Shown here: one piece after another, positions 56,491 to 64,000 of the stretch
Numbering within the stretch: the first letter of the stretch is position 1
Layout of the letters: each line of letters begins with the position of its first letter
NCBI GenBank assembly: GCA_014238205.1
Contig: JABABM010000006.1
Coordinates: 4,303-68,302 of the forward strand
DNA length: 64,000 bases
Source: Phycisphaerales bacterium
Lineage (GTDB): Bacteria > Planctomycetota > Phycisphaerae > Phycisphaerales > SM1A02
Reading direction: 5' to 3'
Translations under genes and position numbers: made by a program
Notes under the pieces: generated by a model
The model's database searches: none
The model's input: the letters and a program-made list of their open reading frames with translations, nothing else
Told to the model about the DNA's origin: nothing

Positions 56491-58230
56491 ATGGCTGCAC
56501 GCGATGAACTCATCGAGCTCTTTGAATCAATGGGCTCGATGCTGGAACTCCTCGGGGCCAACGCCTTCAAGGTCAACGCACATCGTCGAGTCGCCCGTGT
56601 CCTGGAGGACATGACGGAGGACATCACGTCCTACGCCGATGATCCCAAGGGACTGACTGCCTTCGATGGTATTGGAGCCGGAAGCGCCAAGAAGATCTGC
56701 GAATACCTGCAGACTGGACGCATCAGCGAGCATGATGCCCTGCTCGAAGAGATCCCCGACGGCCTGCTGGACGTGCTGCAGGTGCCTGGGCTTGGACCCA
56801 AGACGGTTCGCAACCTCTGGGAGCATGCCGACATCGAGTCGATGCAGGACCTGGAGGCGGCCATTGCATCAGGCGGCCTGGTCAAGGTTCCCAGGCTCGG
56901 CGCGAAGACGATCGCCAACATCGCCGACTCGATCCAGTTCATGAAGAAGGCCGGTGAACGCATGCCCATCGGGCGTGCGTTGCCGCTGGCGGAACTGATC
57001 GTGGAACACCTCCGCGAACAACCCGGCGTCACCTCGGTGGAATACGCCGGATCGCTGCGTCGAGGACGCGACACCATCGGCGACCTGGACCTGCTTGCCT
57101 GCTGTGATGATCCTGCCGGTCTCATCGAGCACTTCAAGTCGACCAAGGGCGTCGAGAAGGTGCTGTTGGCTGGTGAAACCAAGTGCTCCCTTCGCCTTGA
57201 CCGTGGCGTACAGGTCGACCTGCGTGTCGTACCCGAGGAAGCCCTCGGCGCCGCGTTGATGTACTTCACCGGTTCCAAGGAGCACAACGTGAAACTCCGC
57301 GAGCGTGCGGTGAAGGCTGGCCAGCGTCTCAACGAGTACGGCCTGTACCCGGACGACGGCAACGAGGAACCACCACAGGAACGAGGGGTTGATCCCATTG
57401 CCTCCAAGAGCGAGGCCGACATCTACGAAGCGCTTGGTCTCCCCTTCCATCCACCGGAACTGCGTGAAGACCGGGATGATCTTGAAACGGTTCCGCCGCT
57501 GGTCGAGATTGATGACATCGGCGCCGAACTTCATGCGCACACGACGGCCAGTGATGGCCACTTGTCCATTGAAGAGCTCGTTGCCGAGGCCAAGCGTCGG
57601 GGATTCCACACCATCGCGGTCACGGATCACTCCCGCAGCAGTGTGCAGGCAAACGGCCTGGATGAGGACCGCCTGCGCAAGCACATCGACGAGGTCCGCA
57701 AAGTGGATGCAGCAACCAAGGGCATTCGCGTACTGGCTGGAAGCGAGGTGGACATCCATGCCGACGGAAGCCTGGACTACAAGGACGACCTGCTGGCACA
57801 ACTGGACATCGTCGTCGCGTCCCCACACTCTGCCCTGCGGCAGGACTCGGACAAGGCGACCAAGCGCCTGGTGCAGGCCATTGCCCACCCCCTGGTCCAC
57901 ATCATCGGGCACCCCACGGGTCGGATCATTGGTCGCCGTGCCGGGCTGGAGCCTGACCTGCACGCCCTGATCGAAGCGGCCCTTGCACATGACACGGCCC
58001 TGGAGATCAATGCCAACCCGCAGCGACTGGACCTGAGGGATGTGCACGTACGTGCCGCGGCGGAGGCAGGCTGCCTGCTTGCAATCAACACCGATGCCCA
58101 CGCAGCCAAGCACTTCGATTTCCTCCGCTACGGGGTCCTGACTGCTCGCCGTGGACGTCTTGGACCCGATCAGTGCATCAGTTGCTGGAAAGCAAAGCAA
58201 CTGCATGACTGGCTTGCTTCAAAGCGGTGA
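56491..58230 (+). CDS. polX: DNA polymerase/3'-5' exonuclease PolX
   Basis: A 579-residue repair enzyme with three parts. The N-terminal polymerase beta-like portion has a helix-hairpin-helix region (FDGIGAGSAKKI; VPGLGPKTVRNLW), and the catalytic site includes GSLRRGRDTIGDLDLL. The C-terminal PHP domain (about 345-579) has ELHAHTTASDGHLS and AVTDHSRSS, plus a late Asp-His pair (INTDAHA), and gives 3'-5' exonuclease activity. Metal-binding residues are intact in both domains. PolX acts in base-excision repair. It is 9 bases after recG and 24 bases before ffh, so all three may be cotranscribed. Confidence 0.95.
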   Translation: MAARDELIELFESMGSMLELLGANAFKVNAHRRVARVLEDMTEDITSYADDPKGLTAFDGIGAGSAKKICEYLQTGRISEHDALLEEIPDGLLDVLQVPGLGPKTVRNLWEHADIESMQDLEAAIASGGLVKVPRLGAKTIANIADSIQFMKKAGERMPIGRALPLAELIVEHLREQPGVTSVEYAGSLRRGRDTIGDLDLLACCDDPAGLIEHFKSTKGVEKVLLAGETKCSLRLDRGVQVDLRVVPEEALGAALMYFTGSKEHNVKLRERAVKAGQRLNEYGLYPDDGNEEPPQERGVDPIASKSEADIYEALGLPFHPPELREDRDDLETVPPLVEIDDIGAELHAHTTASDGHLSIEELVAEAKRRGFHTIAVTDHSRSSVQANGLDEDRLRKHIDEVRKVDAATKGIRVLAGSEVDIHADGSLDYKDDLLAQLDIVVASPHSALRQDSDKATKRLVQAIAHPLVHIIGHPTGRIIGRRAGLEPDLHALIEAALAHDTALEINANPQRLDLRDVHVRAAAEAGCLLAINTDAHAAKHFDFLRYGVLTARRGRLGPDQCISCWKAKQLHDWLASKR

Positions 58231-58254
58231 TGAGCGAGGTACACTGACCCTTTC

Positions 58255-59763
58255 ATGCTTGATGCACTCACTGACAAGCTTGGCGCCGCTCTCACGAAAC
58301 TCTCGGGTCGTGGCCGCATTACCGAGGACAACGTCCAGGAGGCGATGGCCGAAGTCCGCACGGCCCTGATCGAGGCGGACGTGCAACTTGAAATCGTCGA
58401 ATCCTTCTGCGAAGGCGTGATGATGGATGCCGTCGGGCGGGAGGTCACCAGGAGCCTCAAGCCAGGGCAGCAGATGATCGGCATCGTCCAGGAACACCTG
58501 TCCCAGTTGATGGGCCCGGCTGCAACCGAACTCTTCTTCGTCGATCCGGGTCCCACGGTCATCATGCTCTGCGGCCTGCAAGGCACGGGCAAGACGACGA
58601 CCTGCGGCAAACTGGCCGCCTGGTTGAAGCAGCGTGGAAAGAAGACACTCGTGGCAGCGGCCGACCTGCAGCGACCGGCGGCCGTCGAGCAGTTGCGTGT
58701 CGTGGTCGAGGGCGTCGAGGCCGGCGCCAAGGGCCAGGCCGCCGTGGAGTTTCATGGCGAGCCGGAGAAGTGTGGGGAACACGGCACAGCCGTTGGCGCA
58801 GCGGTCGAGGTCTGCATCAATGCACTTCGCAAGGCACGGGCCGAGCGGCACGACGTCTTGATCATCGACACGGCTGGTCGACTGCATGTCGACGATGAAC
58901 TCATGGATGAGTTGCACGCGATTCAACGCGCGGTGCAGCCTCACCAGGTGCTGCTGGTCGTAGATGCCATGGTCGGGCAGGACGCGGTGCACTCGGCGAA
59001 GACCTTCCATGACCGGTTGACGATGGACGGCGTGATTCTCACGAAGCTCGACTCGGACACACGTGGAGGCGCTGCTCTCTCGGTGAAGGAAGTCACGGGC
59101 ACGCCCATCATGTTCATCGGAACGGGCGAGAAGTTCGATGCATTGGAGCCCTTCCATCCTGAACGCATGGCCGGGCGGATCCTGGGCATGGGCGACGTGG
59201 TCTCGCTGGTGGAGAAGGCCCAGGACGAGGTGGACGAAGCCGAGGCGGAGGCCCTGGCGGAGAAGATGATGAAGGGCGAGTTCTCGATGAACGACTTCAT
59301 CAAGCAGATCAAGTCGATTCGCCGCATGGGCTCGATGAAATCATTGCTTGGCATGTTGCCTGGAGTGGGCAAGGCCATACGGAACATGGACGTGGACGAA
59401 TCGCAGCTTGATCGCCTCGAGGCGATGGTCGGTTCAATGACCGACGATGAGCGTGAGAATGCCAAGCTCATCAACAAGTCACGCGTGCGGCGGATTTCCA
59501 GGGGTTCGGGCTCGTCGAATACGGACGTGAACCGGTTGCTGAAGCAGTTCCAGATGATGAAGAAGATGACCAGCCAGATGGCCGGCATGGCGATGCTGGG
59601 GAAGATGAAGGCCATGAAGGAGGCCGGGGCCGACCCGGATTCGGCCATGACCGGCATGGGCATGCCGGACATGAGCGCCTTGGCTGGAATGGGCCGCGGT
59701 GGCAAGAGCACCAAGACCAGCAGCGTGAAGAAGAAGTTCAAGCAGCGGAAGAAACGCAAGTAG
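58255..59763 (+). CDS. ffh: signal recognition particle protein Ffh
   Basis: A 502-residue SRP GTPase that brings nascent membrane proteins to FtsY. The N domain is helical. The G domain has GLQGTGKTTTCGKLA, LIIDTAGRLHVDDELMDEL, and TKLDSDTRGGAALS. The M domain (about 330-490) is rich in methionines, such as MKKMTSQMAGMAMLGKMKAM, for signal peptide and RNA binding; this region resembles the expected finger loop. The C-terminus is Lys-rich. FtsY and the 4.5S RNA are not in the window. Confidence 0.95.
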   Translation: MLDALTDKLGAALTKLSGRGRITEDNVQEAMAEVRTALIEADVQLEIVESFCEGVMMDAVGREVTRSLKPGQQMIGIVQEHLSQLMGPAATELFFVDPGPTVIMLCGLQGTGKTTTCGKLAAWLKQRGKKTLVAAADLQRPAAVEQLRVVVEGVEAGAKGQAAVEFHGEPEKCGEHGTAVGAAVEVCINALRKARAERHDVLIIDTAGRLHVDDELMDELHAIQRAVQPHQVLLVVDAMVGQDAVHSAKTFHDRLTMDGVILTKLDSDTRGGAALSVKEVTGTPIMFIGTGEKFDALEPFHPERMAGRILGMGDVVSLVEKAQDEVDEAEAEALAEKMMKGEFSMNDFIKQIKSIRRMGSMKSLLGMLPGVGKAIRNMDVDESQLDRLEAMVGSMTDDERENAKLINKSRVRRISRGSGSSNTDVNRLLKQFQMMKKMTSQMAGMAMLGKMKAMKEAGADPDSAMTGMGMPDMSALAGMGRGGKSTKTSSVKKKFKQRKKRK

Positions 59764-59790
59764 CCCTGTTCAACATGTCATGGAATGAAC

Positions 59791-59814
59791 AACCCCGCGC
59801 CGAGGCGCGGGGTT
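59791..59814. terminator. GC-rich hairpin between convergent ffh and the beta-helix gene
   Basis: AACCCCGCGCC (59791-59801) and GCGCGGGGTT (59805-59814) form a near-perfect ten-pair stem with a short loop. It lies 28 bases past the ffh stop and 28 bases before the convergent beta-helix stop, so it can serve both directions. A clear U-tract is missing on either side. Confidence 0.6.
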
Positions 59815-59842
59815 GAATGTTGCATGAGTTTAGAAGACTGGC

Positions 59843-61954
59843 TCAGGCCTCGTTGCACTGGCCCCAGTTGGAGAGCACCTCGAGCAGGTCCAGGATGTCC
59901 ACCCAGCCGTCCTCGTTGATATCACCGGCCGCATTGTCTGTATTCCAGACCGCAATCACGTAGAGCAGGTCGAGGATATCGACGTTGTAGTCGATGTTGG
60001 TATCACCAAGGCAGAAGCCAGGCACACCCTCGCAGTCATCACTGAAGGTATTGCCACCAAGGTCATCCCAGGCTCCGATGAGGTGCGTAGGCGAGTTGGC
60101 GCAGAAGGCCGTGTCCTGCAAACTCGCGGAACTGAGTACGCTGTAGATGCCACCACCGCTGACCTTGCCGATATTGCTTGACACCGTGCAGCCCACGAGG
60201 CTCGAAGTGCTTGCCTCCGTATTGCAGATGGCCCCTCCCCAGGTCGCGGAGTTGCCGGACAGAACCGTATTCGCCAGCAATGGGGCACTACCTACATTGC
60301 AGATACCTCCACCGCGTCCGGTATCCGGCTCCTGCCAGAAGAGGGCCCCGTTGTTGCTGATGGTGCAATTGATGAGCGAAGGCGAACTAGCGGTGTTGTA
60401 CATGCCACCACCGTTCTTGGCGGTGTTGTTCGTCAAGGTGCAATTGGTCAGCGTAGGGTTGCCACCGCTGACATGCATGCCACCCCCATCATCGGCACTG
60501 CCACCGGTGATGACCAGGTTCTCGAAGTGGGCATCCGAGTTGCAGTAGATGACCGTATCGGTGAACTGGGCATCGATTGTCACAGCCGGGCTGCCGCCCC
60601 CGTCGACTGCGCCACTGATCGTGATGTTCTTGCCGTTGAGATCTATTCCCGACTCGTTGTACGTGCCGGCCGCGATCTGGATCGTGTCGCCGTCGTACGC
60701 GGTGGCGATGGCCTCCGCAATGGTCCCGTACTCACCAGGAACATTCAGCGTGCCATCGTCATCCGGGCAGGAACCGTCGAAGATGGTATTTCCACCACCA
60801 TCGACGTAGTCACCGACGATCGCATCAGGCGTATTGTCGCAAACCGTGCTGTTGAGGATGGTCAGGGTGGTCGAAGCGCCAGAATTGTGGAAGATCCCGC
60901 CGCCGCTGCCATTCAATGTGACGTTGCCCGTAACAAGACAATCGTCCATCGTGACCGTCGAGTAGGAGTAGACATTGACTCCACCGCCATTCTCGTCAGC
61001 TGAGTTGTTCTGGAATATACATCCCTGGATGTACTGCACGCTGTTGCCACCATCCGCATGCAGTCCTCCGCCGTGAATCGATGCTCCATTCAATGTGAAG
61101 CTGCAGTCGGTGATCGTGATGTCGGCGCCCCAGACATGCGCCCCACCTCCATATTCGTCGGCACAATTTTCCAAGAAACGACAATCGGACATCACGAATG
61201 GCAGCGCAAGGCCCCCCGCATCCAGACCACCCCCGCTCCCATTCTCTACACAGTTCCCTTGGAAGGTGCAGTTGGTCACTGTTGCCCCGCCGACATAGAT
61301 GGCCAAGGCACCTCCATCGGTAACGACGTTGTACCCGCCTGTGAAATACAGGTTCTCAAACGTACTGGTTGCATTGCCATTCGAACTAGAGAAGGTGATG
61401 ATTGAGAGGGCACTGCTGCCGCCAGAGCCGTCAATGATTGTTGCAGGCAGACCGCTCCCGTCGACTGCGCCACTGATCGTGATCGACTTGTCAAACTCGA
61501 TATCCGACTCGTTGTACGTGCCGGCCGCGATCTGGATCGTGTCGCCGTCGTACGCGGTGGCGATGGCCTCCGCGATCGTCCCGTACTCACCAGGAACATT
61601 CAGCACACCGTCGGCATCGATCCGTGCAACCTCCTCGCACAGGACCAGCCGATGACTGTAGTCCAGGTCATCATCACCGCTTTGGCAATCACACAGACTT
61701 GTGTTGTTGTGGCCATCTGTGTAATTGTCCCAGCTGATGTAGAGATCCCAGGCGTCTGCATCACCACACAGCACCGTGCCGAGCGTCCCTGCGGGAAGGT
61801 TTACGGCGCCGCTGGGATTGTCGACCAGTGCGACGACTCGGTCACCGACCGAGTACTCCGAGTCGCAGGCGCAATCAATGACCTGGGCCGAAGCCAAAGC
61901 TGAAAAGAACGCGACACTGATGATGGTAAAAACGATGCAGGACAGCCTGTTCAT
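59843..61954 (-). CDS. secreted beta-helix protein with C-terminal dockerin-like repeats
   Basis: A 703-residue exported protein. The signal peptide is MNRLSCIVFTIISVAFFSAL with cleavage near ASAQ. A Cys-rich N-terminal domain (about 25-115) is followed by two related beta-helix units, each opening with NVPGEYGTIAEAIATAYDGD and DTIQIAAGTYNES; these right-handed parallel helices bear stacked NCTF and DCSF turns. The end has two calcium-binding dockerin-like repeats, GDTNIDYNVDILDLLYV and GDINEDGWVDILDLLEVL, with the last residues WGQCNEA. This terminal pattern is typical of secreted Phycisphaerae proteins and may be a sorting or anchoring tag. A GGGGAG seven bases upstream supports the ATG at 61954. 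Confidence 0.85.
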   Translation of the reverse strand: MNRLSCIVFTIISVAFFSALASAQVIDCACDSEYSVGDRVVALVDNPSGAVNLPAGTLGTVLCGDADAWDLYISWDNYTDGHNNTSLCDCQSGDDDLDYSHRLVLCEEVARIDADGVLNVPGEYGTIAEAIATAYDGDTIQIAAGTYNESDIEFDKSITISGAVDGSGLPATIIDGSGGSSALSIITFSSSNGNATSTFENLYFTGGYNVVTDGGALAIYVGGATVTNCTFQGNCVENGSGGGLDAGGLALPFVMSDCRFLENCADEYGGGAHVWGADITITDCSFTLNGASIHGGGLHADGGNSVQYIQGCIFQNNSADENGGGVNVYSYSTVTMDDCLVTGNVTLNGSGGGIFHNSGASTTLTILNSTVCDNTPDAIVGDYVDGGGNTIFDGSCPDDDGTLNVPGEYGTIAEAIATAYDGDTIQIAAGTYNESGIDLNGKNITISGAVDGGGSPAVTIDAQFTDTVIYCNSDAHFENLVITGGSADDGGGMHVSGGNPTLTNCTLTNNTAKNGGGMYNTASSPSLINCTISNNGALFWQEPDTGRGGGICNVGSAPLLANTVLSGNSATWGGAICNTEASTSSLVGCTVSSNIGKVSGGGIYSVLSSASLQDTAFCANSPTHLIGAWDDLGGNTFSDDCEGVPGFCLGDTNIDYNVDILDLLYVIAVWNTDNAAGDINEDGWVDILDLLEVLSNWGQCNEA
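60649..60749 (-). repeat. 101-base direct repeat, copy A (inside the beta-helix gene)
   Basis: This stretch matches 61504-61604 at all but two of 101 positions. The copies are 855 bases apart, an exact multiple of three, so both are in the same reading frame and encode the same start-of-unit segment. The second unit of the beta-helix protein begins here. Confidence 0.9.
61504..61604 (-). repeat. 101-base direct repeat, copy B (inside the beta-helix gene)
   Basis: The partner of 60649-60749, marking the first unit of the beta-helix protein. A further 25 matching bases occur at 60601-60625 and 61459-61483, with more divergent sequence between, so the duplication was probably longer and has partly eroded or been homogenised. 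Confidence 0.9.
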
Positions 61955-62054
61955 GCAATTTCTCCCCTTGCTCTTGAACAGGGCCATCATCCCAGAAGAC
62001 AAGAGAGAACCAAGCAAATTGTAAAGAAACCAACGCTCCCTCGCTTTCATGGCA

Positions 62055-62086
62055 TCAAAAACAACATCGGCCGGCTGATGCCGGCC
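62055..62086 (-). terminator. intrinsic terminator after the Minf_1886-type gene
   Basis: On the minus strand GGCCGGC (62086-62080) and GCCGGCC (62075-62069), with loop ATCA, are followed by GATGTTGTTTTTG. The stem has seven perfect pairs and a U-rich tail. It sits 29 bases past the stop of the gene ending at 62115 and ahead of the beta-helix gene start. Confidence 0.85.
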
Positions 62087-62114
62087 GCGGTTCAGTCAAG
62101 GGTTGAATGTACGG

Positions 62115-62561
62115 TCAGTTGTTCGACCCGCCACCGATGCAGCCGAGCAGTTCGTTGTGGCTGAAGACATCGTGGAAGTCGAAGACCGCGTGGAAATCAT
62201 CCAGCGTGTCGTCATTGCTGCTGCTCATCAGTTCCGCATCGATCATCGCAAAGACGATGCGACCGAAATCATCCGTCCGCTTGATGTTCCACCGCTCAAG
62301 GACGACCGGGGCCATCATGCCGTACTGATCGAGAGCGAAGTTCTTCAGGCCCATGCACAGTTCCTGGCCACTGACATGGCGATCCATCTCCTGCATTGAC
62401 GTTGGGTCGGCAACATCGAAGACCTGCTTCGAAGTGAAGGTCAGGCCCTCCTGCACGAAGTTGAACGCAGGCAGGGGATAGGGCCCTGCTGCGTGAACCA
62501 TTGCTCGCCAATCGATTTGTTGCGTGGGATGTGCCATGCAGATCTCTTGCTCCAGCACCAT
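62115..62561 (-). CDS. Minf_1886-type small conserved protein
   Basis: A 148-residue protein resembling the uncharacterised Minf_1886 family of planctomycetes and verrucomicrobia. Family marks are FNFVQEGLTFTSK, RHVSGQELCMGLKNFALDQYG in parts, PVVLERWNIKRTDDFGRIVF, and an acidic end with DDTLDDFHAVFDF. These proteins are cytoplasmic, with no known function. The first codons MVLEQEIC could be replaced by the ATG at 62538, which gives MAHPTQQ. It has its own terminator and a 200-base upstream region, so it is probably monocistronic. Confidence 0.72.
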   Translation of the reverse strand: MVLEQEICMAHPTQQIDWRAMVHAAGPYPLPAFNFVQEGLTFTSKQVFDVADPTSMQEMDRHVSGQELCMGLKNFALDQYGMMAPVVLERWNIKRTDDFGRIVFAMIDAELMSSSNDDTLDDFHAVFDFHDVFSHNELLGCIGGGSNN

Positions 62562-62761
62562 GATATCGGGCAGTGACCCCCGTCAACATTGAATTCCACG
62601 ATTTCATGCCCTTCATGGACATGATACGGAGGATTTTCTCCGCCAAGCCTGCGTAACTCCGGCCTGTCATTGACAAGCCAACCAGGTACCCAACGGGTCA
62701 AGCAGGATCAAAAAATGATTGGAACAACACCTTCACACTGCCCATCAAGTCCCGAGGTGTT

Positions 62762-64000
62762 TCAGGATGCCCGATGTCCAGGATCAACGACCCAGCGGGG
62801 TGCTCCGCGGGTGGCATGCACCCCTGCCAATCCCCCACTTCTACCCCCCGAGATGTCCACGGCAATGACACCGGCAACCGGCCCTGGGGAGAAACTCACC
62901 AGGCTCGGATCCAGTTCCAGGGCCCGGGCTCCCTGTACGGTCGCCATGGAGAGCAGGGCCATTGGATCTGCCCCATCACGAACATGCAGGTGACGCATCT
63001 CGTCCAAGGTCGAGATGCGATCGGGTGTGTCCAGGCACTGCAGTGAATCGGTTCCCAGGGCGACACACATGCCGGCATCGAGCATGTCCATGTAGCGATG
63101 ATCCTGCCTGCCAGCGTGTGGATGCCCGAAGTAGTCACTTGCCCGGGGACAGTAGACCACTCGCGTCCCTGCATCCGCCAGCAACTGGATATGCGCTTCC
63201 TCGATGTAGTTCAGGTGTACCGCAAGCATCGGTCGCTGCTGGAGCATCGATGCCAGCGCCTCGACCGGGTGACATCCGGGCATGGTCGTAGCATCATTCC
63301 AGGCACCAAGGTGCTCGGCCAACTCGCGGAATGGTCCGCTGGAATCGGAGAGTACCTGCTCTTCCTCCAGGCTCTCTGCCAGGTGGGTTGCAAGGGGAAT
63401 CCCAAGTGCAGCGCACGCTTCGTAGAGTGCAAGGCCACAGGAATAGGGCGCATGCGGCGAAACCCCGATGCGTATGCCATGTTCTCCAGGCTGCATGCTT
63501 CCAACCCGCTCCTGAATGGTTTCGATGGACTGCTCCTGCGCCGAGCCCAGGCCCATGCATTCCAGGAAACAGGACCCTTCCAAGGAACTTGCCTGAAGCA
63601 GGTCCACGCCGATATCGCTTCCTCGACCAAGGATGTCGCCGACAAATGCCACGCCGCCAGCGAGGCTCAGGCTGATCCCGTGTGCAAAGGCTGCTTCCAA
63701 CTCACCTTCATCCTGTGACATTCGATGGGCACGAATCCCACCCAGCCAGGTATCAAAATGGCCATCGAAGGGCCTTGGGCCGATCCCACTGAGATCCAGA
63801 TGCGAATGGGCATTGACCAGCGCCGGCAGAAGGACATCGCCTTGACAATCCTCAACCTTGGCTTGTGAAACGTCCCCAATCTCCCCGGGTGCTCCTGCTG
63901 CAATGACCTCATTGCCCTGAATCAGCAGGACTCCCGGCTGGGCCTCGACACCTGCAGCATCGATGACAGCCCCAGCCTGGAGGAGTCGAAGTTCTGGATC
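62762..64000 (-). CDS. amidohydrolase of the TrzA/deaminase family (5' end outside window)
   Basis: The C-terminal 412 residues of a metal-dependent hydrolase. Metal and active-site marks are NAHSHLDLS near the edge, VSPHAPYS, LAVHLNY, and ALGTDSL with the late Asp. The pattern fits the TrzA/AtzA group that includes cytosine, S-adenosylhomocysteine, and aminofutalosine deaminases; the last belongs to the menaquinone pathway that many planctomycetes use, but no mqn genes are near. The frame is open from 64000, so the true start lies to the right of the window. The ATG at 63721 is internal and not the start. The 200 bases downstream hold no gene. Confidence 0.85.
   Translation of the reverse strand, partial: DPELRLLQAGAVIDAAGVEAQPGVLLIQGNEVIAAGAPGEIGDVSQAKVEDCQGDVLLPALVNAHSHLDLSGIGPRPFDGHFDTWLGGIRAHRMSQDEGELEAAFAHGISLSLAGGVAFVGDILGRGSDIGVDLLQASSLEGSCFLECMGLGSAQEQSIETIQERVGSMQPGEHGIRIGVSPHAPYSCGLALYEACAALGIPLATHLAESLEEEQVLSDSSGPFRELAEHLGAWNDATTMPGCHPVEALASMLQQRPMLAVHLNYIEEAHIQLLADAGTRVVYCPRASDYFGHPHAGRQDHRYMDMLDAGMCVALGTDSLQCLDTPDRISTLDEMRHLHVRDGADPMALLSMATVQGARALELDPSLVSFSPGPVAGVIAVDISGGRSGGLAGVHATRGAPRWVVDPGHRAS

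Noticed and set aside
60649-61604. The two 101-base copies as a mobile element or CRISPR repeat.
   Set aside because: They lie in frame within one coding sequence, encode the same beta-helix start and lack terminal inverted repeats or spacers of regular size.

Overview
The window is about 64 kb of densely coded, moderately GC-rich bacterial chromosome. It most probably comes from a planctomycete, and the class Phycisphaerae fits best. The evidence is a DUF1549/LamG/DUF1553 protein paired with a Tat-exported DUF1501 protein, secreted beta-helix proteins (one ending in two dockerin-like calcium-binding repeats), a FlgI-like lipoprotein with no flagellar genes nearby, a divergent EF-G paralogue and a Minf_1886-type small protein. 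No integrase, transposase, phage gene or CRISPR array is visible. The genes look vertically inherited, with short gaps and many 1-4 base stop/start overlaps.

Layout. 1-8031: a MATE transporter (cut by the left edge), a HEAT lipoprotein and an EF-G-like GTPase on the minus strand; then TrmL, GlyA, an O6-alkylguanine transferase and UDP-glucose dehydrogenase. 8139-18706: one long plus-strand respiratory operon. It encodes a caa3-type oxidase (subunits II with haem c, I and III), a large membrane protein of unknown role, a dihaem cytochrome c lipoprotein, a Rieske protein, a cytochrome b with a C-terminal haem c, a CtaG-polyferredoxin fusion, a YtkA-like protein and a bactofilin-like membrane protein. 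The qcrC-qcrA-qcrB-like order next to a caa3 oxidase suggests a complex III/IV unit that uses tethered cytochromes instead of a soluble carrier.

18743-23830: a compact type VII (ESX/WXG100)-like cluster. It has two small WXG100-family proteins, a coiled-coil protein between them and a 1309-residue three-ATPase-domain FtsK/EssC-like protein with its own coiled coils in place of an FHA domain. None of the usual EssA/EssB/EsaA or EccB/D/E/mycosin partners is present. This is the best candidate for an undescribed system. It is followed by tRNA-Val(UAC), then the DUF1549/DUF1553 gene, which is interrupted by a single in-frame amber codon, its DUF1501 partner, a beta-helix protein, the FlgI-like lipoprotein and SMC.

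34784-64000: housekeeping genes. These are an alpha/beta hydrolase and NAD-type isocitrate dehydrogenase, an FAD oxidoreductase and aldo/keto reductase, and a minus-strand protein-export and tRNA-modification run (NUDIX, rhomboid, Tgt, YajC, fused SecDF, LysM). Then come MlaF and MlaD without MlaE, the Kup potassium transporter, an OmpA lipoprotein, prepilin peptidase with XseB/XseA, RecG-PolX-Ffh, a dockerin-bearing beta-helix protein, a Minf_1886-type protein and an amidohydrolase cut by the right edge. There is no gene-free stretch longer than 300 bases. Intrinsic-terminator-like hairpins are visible after ompA, after the Minf_1886-type gene, between ffh and the beta-helix gene, and between tgt and yajC.
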